Positions 22,001 to 33,453 of a stretch of 64,000 nucleotides of DNA are shown piece after piece. The notes under the pieces were generated by a model, which was given only the letters and a program-made list of their open reading frames with translations, searched no databases and was not told the origin of the DNA. Source of the stretch: Straminergon stramineum (Eukaryota; Streptophyta; Bryopsida; Hypnales; Calliergonaceae); NCBI GenBank assembly GCA_963920665.1, contig OY987265.1, positions 39,065,001 to 39,129,000 on the forward strand, given 5' to 3'. Both the position numbers and the translations under genes were made by a program. Positions within the stretch are counted from its first letter, which is position 1. Each line of letters starts with the position of its first letter.

Positions 22001-23919
22001 ATGGCGACTGTTTCAGACACCCTGGTAAGCTCCGCACTTTCTTAATCCTTGGTCTTTCCATTCTCCATGCGTGCCTCGAATCACTTGAGCTTGAAATGTG
22101 GGTTTCATTTCATAATTAGGGTTTCATGTCACCGACCTGGTTTAGTTTCCTGTCATGGAGCCGAGCATGCGACTGAAATTTGCACATTGTGTCAAATCGA
22201 TGCGCTTTCTATGTGAAGAAGATTTCTTAAATTTCTTTTTTGTTTTAGTTTTTTCCTTGTGGAGGACTTGGGATTGTGATTTCAGGACGTGCCTCTGAAT
22301 CATATCGGCCTGAAAATTTGGAGTTCATTTTGTAATTAGGGTTTCGTTTCACCGACCTGGTTTACTTTCCTGTCATGGAACCCAGCATGCGATTGCAATT
22401 TGCACCCTGTGTCAAATCGATTCGATTTCTTATCTTTTTAGATTTCGTTTTTTCCTTGTGACGGAGCTGGGATTGAACTGTCAGGGCGGGGAATTGGGAG
22501 ACGATTTCGTGGGGGAGGGATCAGGATGGGTGGAGGCTTACACAGAGTGCCTTCATCTTCATCACCTGACTGCCGACACTCAAAACTTACCACGATTTGA
22601 TACATTGTGTAAAACGTAAGCTTTTCTTTTGCTTGTGATCACAGGTGATTCTTTATACCTGAAAGAACAAAGAAGACCAATTGGACTTTATGTTGATTCT
22701 TGTTGGTTGTAGTAGTTTTGTGTAGGTCAAATGGGGACTTTCTTTTGTCCAATTTCAATTTACGTTTGAACAACATCAGACGATGTTCATTGATTTTGCT
22801 AATTTAAAATATAGCCATGTCTGAATTATGTTTTTTGCAGTCTGAATGGATCATCTTAGAACCATGAATCCCTTGTCCTTTAGGATTTAGGGTTCAGTTA
22901 GTTTGTGACCGGTTTAGTTAGGAATATTGGGAGTGGCACTTGTTTTTGTCTGGAACCATCCTTCAAGGGTGTACTTGGAACTTATACATGCCAGCACATG
23001 ACTTGAGATTATCTTCATGTAAGCCATTTGCAACTGAAACATGTTCGCTGCATTTGAAGGTTTCCAAGGATTGGCTTCTCTCACTTGGCAGGTATGGCGG
23101 CATGATCTTTTTGCAGGTGCAAGGATCCCAATGAAAACTGGTTGTGTTTGAGCTGTCAAGAGGTCTACTGTGGTCGTTACATCAATGGACACATGCTTGC
23201 ACATTCCAAAGACGCCAGCCATCCTCTAGCTGCGGGGTTCCGGTACTTCCTTATTCTAACTCCAGTTTTGGCAAGTGTTTTATGGGTAGTTGTTGCCTGT
23301 AAATTCTTCTAAAAGGACCAGGGGAGAGGGATAAAAAATTGTGCACGACTTGAAGCATTCTAACATATGTTGGAGTGTGCTTTGGGGACTTTTGTAAAGA
23401 GCTGTGGAGAGATCTTAAAGTACAAGAATCGAATCTGTTGAGATCGGATTTTTGTCTTGTGTGCAAATTTTATATGCAATTTCAACTTTGTCGACCACTA
23501 TAAGTGACACTAAGAAAACTCCATTTTAGTCAAAGATTAGTGCTCATAGGTATTTAAACAAGTATGCTTAAACTACTTGCTAATTGAAGGCCAACGAAGT
23601 GTATGAATAGATGAGTTATTGTTGATCACTGGCTTAAGTTTAGACGGGATCAGATCCTTAACGGTTTTAGTAATCCTCTACCCTCTAGCTGTTAACTAAA
23701 AGATATGCTGTTTTGACTGTCTTCTGAGACAAAATGCGCTGGTCGAACTGCAGGGACTTGTCGGTGTGGTGTTTTGAATGTGAACACTATCTGGATGCTC
23801 AGGTTATTCTGCAACTACGACCTATTTTCGAATCTCTTCATCTTATGAAATTTGGAGAGCATGCACCCTCGCGGACTGAGTTGAAAAATGGCGATCCTGT
23901 AGTTTTAGAACTTTCATGA
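22001..23919 (+). CDS. Small UBP-type zinc-finger protein
   Basis: Exons 22001-22024, 22485-22615, 23117-23242 and 23754-23919 join with consistent phases (0, 2, 2) to give 148 residues, nearly all one ZnF-UBP domain. Candidate zinc ligands are C30, H32, C50, C53, C62, C65, C70, H77, H81, H87, C100 and C103, within TECLHL, LCKTCKDPNENWLCLSC, VYCGRYINGHMLAH and DLSVWCFECEHYLDAQ. This pattern is known from deubiquitinases, HDAC6 and BRAP2, where the domain binds the free C terminus of ubiquitin. Plants also encode short stand-alone proteins of this kind. No protease or deacetylase domain is present, so a ubiquitin-binding role is inferred from the domain only. The 8-residue first exon (MATVSDTL) is the least certain part; the frame upstream of GWVEAYTE has no other good ATG. 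Intron 1 contains a tandem duplication including a second acceptor. Confidence 0.8.
22069..22484 (+). repeat. Tandem duplication of about 219 bp within intron 1, with duplicated 3' splice site
   Basis: Unit 1 starts 'gtgcctcgaatca' (22069) and unit 2 starts 'gtgcctctgaatca' (22288). Both contain 'attagggttt', 'caccgacctggttta', 'cctgtcatgga' and 'gtgtcaaatcgat', and both run into 'ttttttccttgtg...tgggattg' followed by a pyrimidine-poor acceptor: 'gatttcag' at 22285 and 'aactgtcag' at 22484. The second acceptor joins the tail of unit 2 to exon 2. Confidence 0.85.
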
Positions 23920-26900
23920 CGAAATATTGCTCTCTGTAGGAGTATGTTTTTATCGGTATGTTTGATTGGATGAAGCTGTGATTCTTAGAGCTGCTTGGGC
24001 ACAGGGATTAAGTGCAGAGTTTCCTTTCTGGGCCTTCGCAGAACCTTTTACGCTGACCATTTGAAAAGAACAGAAAAGCCATATCTTCTGAAGGGTTTGG
24101 AAGCTCCGAAAGACCTACCTATGGTATGTTCGTCCTAAAGCATTCAATTGAAAGAGGGTTATAACGCAAGTTAGAATGGAATTTCTGGTCACGGAATGAA
24201 AAATGATTACGTTTTACGCAAGAATCTGTTTAGTTTCTTTTGGGTATTGGTTGCAATTACGTGCTTTTACCTCAATACAGATTATACCCAGCTGGGAAAC
24301 TTGAATGCAAGATTTAAATGCAATGGGGAGAGTGGCATTGTTGCGTGTGTACATTGAGCGTAGTGTCGATGGATGCATCTCAGGTTCCCAGCCATGAAGA
24401 AACTAGGATGGACTTGATTGTTGCCCGAAAAATTAGTCTTTGAGGATTTGACATCATTGATACCTTGTATTGAAATATCATGGTTCAAGTTGAATTCGAC
24501 TTGCTATTAGAGTTATATTAATTGTAAAGTTATGTGAAACCTCATTTGTGTGGTGCCTCTTTCAATACTTATTCTATAAAACATTTGAAATATTACACTA
24601 CTTTAATGATTTAGGAATGAAAACAAAGCGTGGTTTACTCTACTTGATTTTGTTTCTTGGATTGTCAACAAGGCATGTTGCATGCAATCTAATCATGTTG
24701 AGTTTGGCTTCTTTCTAAATGGTGGTTTTGGTCCCACCTTTGAAAAAATAAATTTATTCTAGTCTTTTTGAGATACGAACGGAAGGGTATTAGAACCTTG
24801 AGGGACTTGAATTTGTTTCCTATAATAATTATTGGTAAATTGCTTTAGAATCACCTTGGCATTACCATTGTTATCTTTAGGGAATTAAGAGAGCAACATG
24901 AGCTATAAGTGGATGAGAAATGTTCTTCCATAGGAACAACAATGGGAGATTCTAAGTTTTTACTATAACCCCTAAAAGTCCAATCTTTGATTTTATGGTC
25001 GCAACCCAACTTTGAGGACTACCTAGCTTAGATCCAAAAAATTAATTAATTAAATTAAAATTTTTCTTATATAGTTCATTAAATTGTCTATCTATAGTTG
25101 AAAAACTCTTTATTTGGACAAAAACTACTTCTTGGGTGGTTTTCAATCAATGAATGTTTAATGGGGATTGTCTTGGGGATTGTCTTAGAAGAGAGACCTA
25201 AGCAATGAAAGGTCCTCCCAAAAAAATATTCCAAGTAGATAGTGCAAATGGACAAGGTTTAATTGGTTGGAGCAATAGTTGAAGGACTTGGTCAAGTTGA
25301 ATTCTAATTTTCCGAGTGTACCTCTATTGATTAAAAGGCTTTATAAATAATCTTTCATTATTCCATTATTTGCAAAAATTGGCAAACATCTCTTCAACTA
25401 TTCTTTATTATATTTGGTCAAAAAAGGCAAAACTTTATATTTGTAAATATTTTGAGATAAGCCTCCCCCAATCATTTTGATTGAGAAAAAAATTATTGTT
25501 TATTCAAAAATTGAAATTTGATTGCAAATATTTCAAAACCCAAGTTGGCAAATTCCTTCAAAGTTAAAGGGTTGTCTAATTTAATGAAAATGAACAAGAT
25601 CTAATGGTCAAATCTTTGAAAAATGGATCTAAATAATTATTTTTTGTTGATCTTTACAAACAATAGTTTGAATGTGATTTTAGAGGGAATGGTATCTCCT
25701 ATATGGGACATTGGATGTTAATATGTCTTTTTTTTCAAAAATTAGTTGACCAAAATAAATGTGAAATACATTTTGACTATAGTTGCATATTATATCATAT
25801 AAATTATATGCATGCCAAATTTTAGAAGATGTTCTTGGGTTAGATTTTTGGATTTGAGATTTATTCGACAAGGGACAATACAAACATAGCTAATATCAAA
25901 TTTATGAACAATGTTATAAGCCTTGGTTAAATAGGTAGGATTTGCATCATTTATGGTGATAAAAATTTGAAAATAAACTATTTAAGGATTGCTTTAGATG
26001 TTTAATTAGAGATTGGAATAAGAACATAATTAAAGTTACCCAATTGTCTAAAGCATAGAAATGAAAGTAGATTCCATTATATAAAGCTCATTGCATAGTA
26101 ATTCATGCAAAGATGTTAGGAATTGTAGATAAAATCATACTATTAGTTTAGGAGATGAAAGTTGTAGGAAAAAAATTTCCTTGCTACACGCCCTACTAGC
26201 ATTTTTCTAAATTCCAAAACTTTTGATTTGGGCAACCAATTGGAAAATATCTTTCCTTAGAAAGGAAAATACATATCTACAACTTATTTCCAATTTTGGA
26301 ACAATACATTTGAGAGTTGAATTTTTAGCAATTCAACCAGATCTTCAATTTTTTTAATTTCATAGAATATTTTTTTTAGAGGCTAAAGCACCAAAGTAAT
26401 CATGGAAAAAATTAAGAGGGATGATTGTTAGAGGTAATTTGACTAGTTTTCAATAATGAAAAGAGAGAAATGGGCAAGCACCTCTACCAATAGGTACATA
26501 AATATTGACCAATTTTGATTTAGAATGCAAGTTTAGTATAAAGTGGAGTATATCCATTCCTAACCTTGCATCCTAAAGCAATCTTGAAAATACTCACATC
26601 TAAATTTTCAAAATGTAAAGGTCATTTACATAAATGAAGAAAATGGTTTGGGGTGATTAGTGAATTTTACTTTGATAATTTACACTATGTCATTTAGACT
26701 AGTGGAAATAGGTCCCTCTATCTAAACTTGCATGAGAACTTTCTCTCTCCAAAATTTTATGAAATAGGAATCATAGTCAATAGCCCACAAATAATTTGAA
26801 GAATGAGAAGCATCATGATTTAGAAGGACAACTTACAAAATCCATGTCTTCCTTACCAAGTGTCTTTTTTTAATGGAAAAATGTTCGAAAGCTTAGGTGT

Positions 26901-28038
26901 TTGTTAATAAATTTTGTAGTACCTTGCAATGTCTACAAAAGACCTAAAGAAGTAGGTAATGATTTTAGACCCTAAATAAATACTTCCTTTTACAATCTCA
27001 TATGACTTGGAGTCATCTTTGGACTTCAAGTAGTGAATGACTAAGCTAGGATCAATTTTGATGTGAATGCATTGAGAAAACAACTCCAAGCTCTAGAGAT
27101 GGACTAGTAGCAAGCAAAATGAAAGCCACAAGAGCAAGTTAGTACGATAACAAGAATATGAAAAGAATATGGTAGAGATGTTAGTCCACCACTACATACC
27201 ATTGGCAAACTTAAAACATCTCAAATTTTCAACTTGTGTACATTTTATATAAAAGCATGTAAACATGTGAAATACTATATTTGTTACATTTGTTGAGGTC
27301 TAAATTTTTTAGTACTAGGGAGTACCCAAAATTAATGATATAGTGCTGAAATTTAGTTTGTGGTCTATTCCCCCAAAAGGGAGGCATATCCCTACTATGG
27401 GACATCTAAAAGTATATTATTTTATATCCTCTATATATGTGCTAATAGGGCCCCTTGCATGAGCACTTTTGAACATTCAAGATGGTTTCAACTTCATTTT
27501 TTAGTTGAAATTTGATCACCTCAAGTCCTTACATATTGACAATCTTTAGTTTTTTTCATGATATTCTATTTATTATAAATTTACATCTTGTTGTATATAT
27601 TTTCTATGACAATTTGTCTTTTTTATCACATAGTGCTGATTCATTATTCATAAAAGTACTCAAATGTAGTCCATAGTACTTTCAATGATACTTTTGGCTG
27701 TCAATTTTTTTTAATTAGTGGTTGAGATTGTAGTACCCCATGTAGCACACAAGTGTCAAAAAATAAATTATAAAATTAGCCTTCCTTGCCACCAATGTTG
27801 GATTGCCTTACAACATCATTCACATCAATTCAACTCTCTAAACAACTCACTAATTTATCTTACTACCTTTCCCTTGGTGTAAAATTAGAACTTGTGATTA
27901 CTATGATTGAAAATGCATAAATTTTTTTTCTTTAAATAGACACAATAAAATTAGGATTTGAAATTAGAATAACCAAAATAGAGCTCCTTAGAAACAAACT
28001 AACAAACCAAAAACTTAATGTGCCACGACAAATCATGC
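23920..28038. other. 3' flank then AT-rich spacer
   Basis: The first 300-400 bases are probably the 3' untranslated region of the zinc-finger gene. From about 24500 composition becomes strongly AT-rich, with only short frames (such as 25680-25883 and 26904-27089 on the minus strand) that show no recognisable family. No RNA gene or structured element seen. Confidence 0.5.
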
Positions 28039-28042
28039 TTAA

Positions 28043-28264
28043 CCCTTGAATGCGGGACTGGTGACCATGGAAATCAAGCATTTTAGAACTATGTGACGTC
28101 ATCTACTTTAAAAATATAAAAAATACTCATTGGGAGTCAAACTATTGTTGAAGACCTTCCCTTTTCACCCCTAGTTCCGAGGATGAATAGTTGCAATTCT
28201 GTTCTATACACGAAAATTCCTTGTCATTCATCGGATGAAAAACGTCCGCCTCGGCGTTTAGGGG
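28043..28264. mobile_element. TTAA-flanked MITE, 222 bp, copy A
   Basis: TTAA at 28039-28042 and 28265-28268. The ends are CCCTTGAATGCGGGAC and, complemented, CCCCTAAACGCCGAGG. It has exactly the same length as 46832-47053 and is clearly similar throughout ('ggactggtgacc', 'catctactttaaaaa', 'gaagacc..ccctttt', 'aggatgaatagt', 'catcggat'). Ends and target site match the piggyBac-like element at 19219. It lies about 720 bp upstream of the syntaxin start codon. Confidence 0.8.
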
Positions 28265-28593
28265 TTAAATAAGACACCAACACTTCAAATGGAGAATCTT
28301 GTTTTGGTGCTCCCCACTCAGCAAATATTCAGATGCCGCGGCTTTTCAAGTGCTCCATTGATGATGCTCTCATTGCCCGCCGACGGTCCCCCAAAGTAAA
28401 GGCCCGACATCCGCTGACGTAAGCCCCATGCAGCCCCGTCACGGCGAATCCAAAGTCCAGCACAGTTATTATGACGGCCAGCAGAGCCCCCCGCAAGCAC
28501 CGCCGTAAATCCTGGAATCTACCAGTTCTCGGGGAATTATCTACGGATTATTATTAGGATGTGCGCCAGTGGAACATGTTTGCATTTGCGTCG

Positions 28594-28660
28594 ACGCCTT
28601 CCTTCGTCCCTTCCTCCCTTGCTCCCTTCCTCCCTTCCTTCCTTCGTCCTTCGTCCAGGG
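28594..28660 (+). promoter_or_regulatory. Pyrimidine-rich tract upstream of the syntaxin gene
   Basis: A run made of 'ccttcc', 'cttcgtcc' and 'ctccctt' units. CT-rich tracts of this kind are common near transcription starts and in 5' leaders of plant genes. The transcription start itself could not be fixed. A long minus-strand frame over this region is a by-product of the composition. Confidence 0.4.
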
Positions 28661-28989
28661 TGCCGCAGGCAACGGACCTGCCCTGCCTTTGCGGAGCTGG
28701 CCATGTGGGCGTCTGCTGCAATCGATCTTACAGATTCAATACTTTTCTGGGGCGTTCCATTCCTTGGTTGTGGGTGCTTTGCAGTCTGCCTGCAGACTGT
28801 CGTGGGATCGGACTTCGGGATCCGTTTTGGTGTTCGGATTCGTGGATTTCGGTAGGTGGCACTTGTTGGGTTTTGCGTTGCTGCTGGTTTTGAGGTTTCT
28901 CTTTGCACAGATCGTGGCGTTGTGTGTGATTGTGCGTGATTAGGTTGGCGGAGGGGGCGCCCGCGCTCGCCTAGGGTTAGAGAGCCAAG

Positions 28990-30804
28990 ATGAATGACCT
29001 GCTGTCGCAGACGTTCTCGGGGCGGAAGGGCGGCCGGGGACCTTACGACGATGGACCGGGGGATTTGGAGAGCGGGGGCGGGCCGAGTACCCAGATGGCC
29101 GAGATGGGCGGCGGCGACCAGCGCTTGGAGCACTTCTTCGCGGAGGTGGAGAAGATCAAGGGCGACATGGACCGGATCAAGCAGCTTTTGGTGAAGCTGC
29201 AGGAGGCCAATGAGGAGAGCAAGGGCGTACACCGTGCACCTGCCATGAAGGCTTTGCGCGGTCGGATGGATGCGGACATCGCTCAGGTGAGCAAGCTGGC
29301 GCGGGGCATCAAGGCGAAGTTGGAGGAGCTGGACCGGGGCAACCTGGAGAGCCGTCGGACGAAGGGGTGCGAGGAGGGCACGCCGACGGATAGGACTCGC
29401 ATGAGCATCACCAACAATCAGCGCAAGAAACTCAAGGACCTGATGGGCGAATTCCAGGCTCTTCGGGAGAGAATGATGAACGAGTACCGGGAGACCATCG
29501 AGCGCAGGTACGCCACCGTTGTCGTGCCTTTACTTTTTTTTGTTGTCCCCGTGGTTTAGAAGGTTTCTCATGAATACTCGTGTTGGGGTTTGAGGGAAAA
29601 GAATTGAATTGGGCATGGAACTTCTCTGGGGTGGCCGTGAAATTGCAATCCAGCCGTTGAAATTGCGACGTTGGGACGGCGAATACACCACTCCTTCCTT
29701 GGGGCCTTGGCTGGGAAATGCAGGTGTCGTCCAGCCCAAGGGCCTATTTTGGCTGCGGGGACAGCTTTTATGGAGGGTGTTCTGGCAGTGAACGCTTAGA
29801 AGTCCGGCTCGCGCGGTACTTATATGTGAAGAACTACCTGCATTCATTCGTTTGTTCAATTACTCATCCAGGATCGACTTCGTCGTCGTCTAGATGCGTG
29901 ATCTTGAAATTGCGAATCCGACGTTGTCGGTGACGTGTCCGGGACTCTGGAAAGGATATATTGAAACCCTAATATCTCGGGGAAGCAGCTAAGTGGGGTT
30001 GAATTCCGCGGCGTTGTGCATTATGAGCACTGGTAGAGAATTCAGAGGACGAGTCGTGGCCATTGACCTCCAGCGCGTCCACCTTTCGTGGGGAAATGTA
30101 CTGCAGACGCAAGTAGCAATTGATGGTTTTTCCTTTGGTGACTATTATGTCCGTTAAGCATCCATTACAATCGCAATCGCAGTCGCGTAAGCAAGCCCCT
30201 AGATGAGTTAGTGATATTGAGCGAGAGAGCGATGTGGGTCCTTTCACGTAAGCTTAGGTGGGTTCGATGCGATTGCGATTACGACTTATATCTTCACTTA
30301 AGGATATGGCATTTTGCTAGTGAGCTGTGGGAGATGGAGTGAGGACTGATGGAAGCCTCCGTGGGCGAGTGGTGCAGATATTACACCGTCACGGGGCAAC
30401 AAGCGGACGAGGATACCATCGAGACGATCATCGAGACCGGGCAGAGCGAGAGCTTTTTGCAGAAGGCGATTCAGGAACAGGGCCGAGGTCACGTGATGGA
30501 AACCATCCGCGAGATCCAGGAAAGGCACGACTCTGTGAAGGAGATCGAGAAGAACCTTCTGGAGTTGCATCAGATCTTTATGGACATGTCTGTGCTGGTG
30601 GAAGCACAGGGCGAGCAGCTGAACAACATCGAGGCGCAGGTAAACCGTTCGGCGTCTTATGTGGAGAGGGGTAGCACGCATCTGCGTGTGGCCAAGCAAC
30701 ACCAACGGAGTAAGCGGAAGTGGACATGCATTGGGATCATTCTTCTGATCATCCTTCTCTTAATTATCCTTCTACCTATACTCAAATCCAACAAGGTGAT
30801 TTAA
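28990..30804 (+). CDS. Syntaxin, Qa-SNARE of the plant SYP1/SYP13 type
   Basis: Plasma-membrane or cell-plate Qa-SNARE that drives vesicle fusion by forming a four-helix bundle with Qb, Qc and R partners (family knowledge). Two exons, 28990-29507 and 30378-30804, join in phase 2 to give 314 residues. MNDLL is the typical SYP13 start. The Habc region covers about residues 35-165 ([50 protein letters not shown]). A short linker contains [16 protein letters not shown]. The SNARE helix spans about 212-274 with the zero-layer glutamine at Q238 (LHQIFMDM). A single C-terminal membrane anchor covers about 289-309. The intron falls just after the ETIERR segment. The first exon is strikingly GC-rich compared with the surrounding spacer. 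The SYP13 subgroup is favoured by similarity to the SYP132 pattern, but SYP11 or SYP12 is not excluded without a tree. Confidence 0.88.
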
Positions 30805-31876
30805 GGGCGGATTCGTTTCGATCCGTGCCGTGCCATTCTGGGAATTCTGCTGTCCAGCCGACCACCCCACCATGTCATTGCTGTAGTTCTATAGAATTCG
30901 TGGCGATGCCCATGTCACAATATTTCGCAGCAGCAGGAGCCTCTTCTACGGTTTAGGCTGCCACTTTTTCCGGTTAATTGGGTTGGTGGCTGGGGATGAA
31001 GGGTATTTCGGTTTATTGGTTCCGTGTGACGATTAGTGTTTCGATTTTACGCTAGCTTTCAATGGAGTTTTTGTTGTTGGCGATGATTATAGTGCCGATG
31101 TACGTCGGCGTGAACCAAAGAATAGAATGTTTGTGGTATAACTTAGCAAGCATAGATTTTTCAGCCCTATTTTGTAGTTTTTGAGTAGGTGATATTATTT
31201 GGTTTGATTCCGTACGTCCCTTGCTTTGTCTCGAGTGTTTCGAGGGTTCTTCCTCGTTCGTTTTTTCTGGTCTCCTTTTACTGCAGCAGCCGAAACATTT
31301 TCTGGATCTTGCACAGTACTCAATATCTGTACAATAAAGTAGCCGATGGCTTTTTCCAAGCAAAGGTGTGTTTTGATGTTCTGTTTGTGGTGTTGAGTTA
31401 CGGAGGTGTGATGGTTGATCTGATGCGGTGTCGGTGAATGCGAGTAATTTGGTAATCAGGCTCCCTACGACGTTATTTAGCGTGGCTGCAGCAGCTGTAG
31501 GGTTGATCGAAACACAGCTGTAGCGGAAAGGATCCAGCGCGTGCAACGTGAGTTTTGGTTTTGGTTAGTATCGATCCTTCATTGCTTTGTTGTGATGTCG
31601 TGTTTGCCACCTTTGTTTAGCAGTGGTAAAATTGTGTCATTCCTGGCAATTTCACGGTCACGACGATGATGCTTTCTGCTTGACAGAAACGTAGCGCAGC
31701 ATGTTCAATTTATGGTGGTCGTTTGGGATGCACGGTACGGATCAAAACATGGGGTGGTCGTAATGGAGCTGGGAAGGTTCTGAAAGGCACCGGCAGATCG
31801 GTTTGTGGCCTGCTGGGTCGTGGTTTCGGAGTTTCCTTGGAAGCTTCTTGCTTTCTCTTTACTGTCAGGATAAATG
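30805..31876. other. 3' flank of the syntaxin gene and spacer
   Basis: Probably 3' untranslated sequence followed by spacer of mixed composition. Frames such as 31052-31546 (-) have no recognisable family and no matching splice structure. Confidence 0.4.
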
Positions 31877-31880
31877 ACTA

Positions 31881-32099
31881 AGGTAGGGGAGCCCAATACT
31901 AACTATGGACCCAATACCACCCAAATGTAGGACTGTCATTGATTCTAGAGTGAGAATCTATGACAGGATCACATGCCTTAACTTCACAACAAGTGAAGTT
32001 AAGACATGTACTTCCATCATAAATTCTTATTCTAAGATCAACAAAGGTCCTACATTTGGGTGGTATTGGGTCAACGGTTAGTATTGGGTTCCCCTACCT
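31881..32099. repeat. Whole-length foldback, TA-flanked MITE of 219 bp
   Basis: Flanked by TA at 31879-31880 and 32100-32101. The two halves are complementary over almost the full length around the loop 'aacaa' at 31988-31992. The outer arms are AGGTAGGGGAGCCCAATACT and its near-complement at the right end; further in, 'acccaataccacccaaatgt' pairs with 'acatttgggtggtattgggt'; the innermost arms 'taacttcac' and 'gtgaagtta' are perfect. The first bases match the other TA-flanked elements here. An RNA copy would fold into one long imperfect stem. Confidence 0.85.
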
Positions 32100-32101
32100 T
32101 A

Positions 32102-33453
32102 GTTTTTCAGCAATAGTCACCGGTTTTATCTTTTGAACCTCAATTATATTAGATTTTATGCCCTTCAACATCAATATTTCCCATGTTGATTTCTTTCCAA
32201 CCAAAATTACACTGAGATCTCCAGCGTCAAATGTTTGCTGTTTAGAGTTAGTAATTTGTTTTTTCAATTCCCCCTTCGGGCAGAAATTGCACCGAGAATA
32301 GTCCTTCATCACCCTAGGAGACTGAGGCCAAGAAGTTGCTGAAGGATGACTTTCGAGAAACGAGGAATGCACTTATATTGGTCCAAAAATTGGATCGTTT
32401 TTGGCAAAGTAGTGGTGATTAGTCTCGTCCTTTCAGGGGATTCAACTGTCCATCACGTTTGGGTCGTAAATGTATGATGATGTGTACTGTGTAGTGCCTC
32501 GGACTGTGCAGTGAATCACTATGGAGTAGCTCAGGATCAGATTGTGAGATGGGGAAATTGTATTGCCGCAATTCTTGAGGAAACAGACCTTCCTCAGTCC
32601 TTCCTCTTAGTTTATGTTGTACGCGATTACACTTCGTATGGAGCTTTGAAGAAGACTAGTGCGAAGAATTCCAGTGCTCAGACCTATGGTCTTTTCTCGT
32701 TCTGTTGAAATGAGTCTGAAGTTTTTTAGTTTCTACAACAGCTCTTGGTATGTGCAACTCACAAGCAGCTCAGAAACTAGGTTTGACTGACCAAAGCAAC
32801 ACGGAAACTACGTAGCTCTTTCTTTTGCAGAAGAAAGGCATATCTGGTCATGTATTTCAGTCAACTCGTTTTCGAGAATTAAAAGGTACATTGTAGTGTG
32901 GTCAGAGAAAAAACAAATAGCTTTCAATTGTGGTCCCCGTGGGAACTACTCTTCAACAATCCAAAAGTAGTCCTCAAGATTGAAGAAAAATGAATGAGCC
33001 TCTTGCCACTTGTACAGATCGCATCATGTAGTAATTAATTGAATTCGCAAAATCTTCATTTTCAAACCACTTCCACAACTTTCGACCCCCTGATTGTGCA
33101 TTATTATATTGCAAACCAGTGTACAATTTTCACTGGAGCAGGTTACGCACGACATAGCCAAATTGGGCACTGGAGTACGTGTTGCAATTGAGCTGAAGTC
33201 CATTTGGGGCCTGTCAACCTTAGTTGCAAAGCAAGCAAAGCTGCAATTAGAAGAGAGTAATTAGAGATCAGCACTGCAATCGATGTGGTACGTGTGAAGA
33301 ACTGATCTTCCTTCCACGTCAGATATTGACCTAGGTGGCATGTGCCAGCTTAGCTACAAGGGGTAAGTGACCACATCCAGCTCTAACGTAGCTAGCCAAT
33401 TTTCAATTCTTCACTGTTGGTGCTGCAATCCGACGGGATTTCGAGTCGATTCA
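32102..33453. other. Spacer upstream of the thioredoxin-fold gene
   Basis: No gene recognised. Short frames (32094-32372 on minus, 32511-32708 on plus) show no family resemblance. The last few hundred bases presumably contain the promoter and leader of the gene that starts at 33454, but no TATA box was assigned. Confidence 0.4.

Noticed and set aside
28559..28943. Three overlapping plus-strand frames of 98-124 codons upstream of the syntaxin
   Set aside because: They translate the CT-rich leader into Pro/Ser/Phe/Leu-rich low-complexity sequence in every frame and have no recognisable domains.
28537..29232. 231-codon minus-strand frame opposite the syntaxin first exon
   Set aside because: It overlaps the GC-rich syntaxin exon and CT-rich leader on the other strand, contains low-complexity Arg/Glu/Lys/Gly stretches that mirror the pyrimidine tract, and resembles no family.
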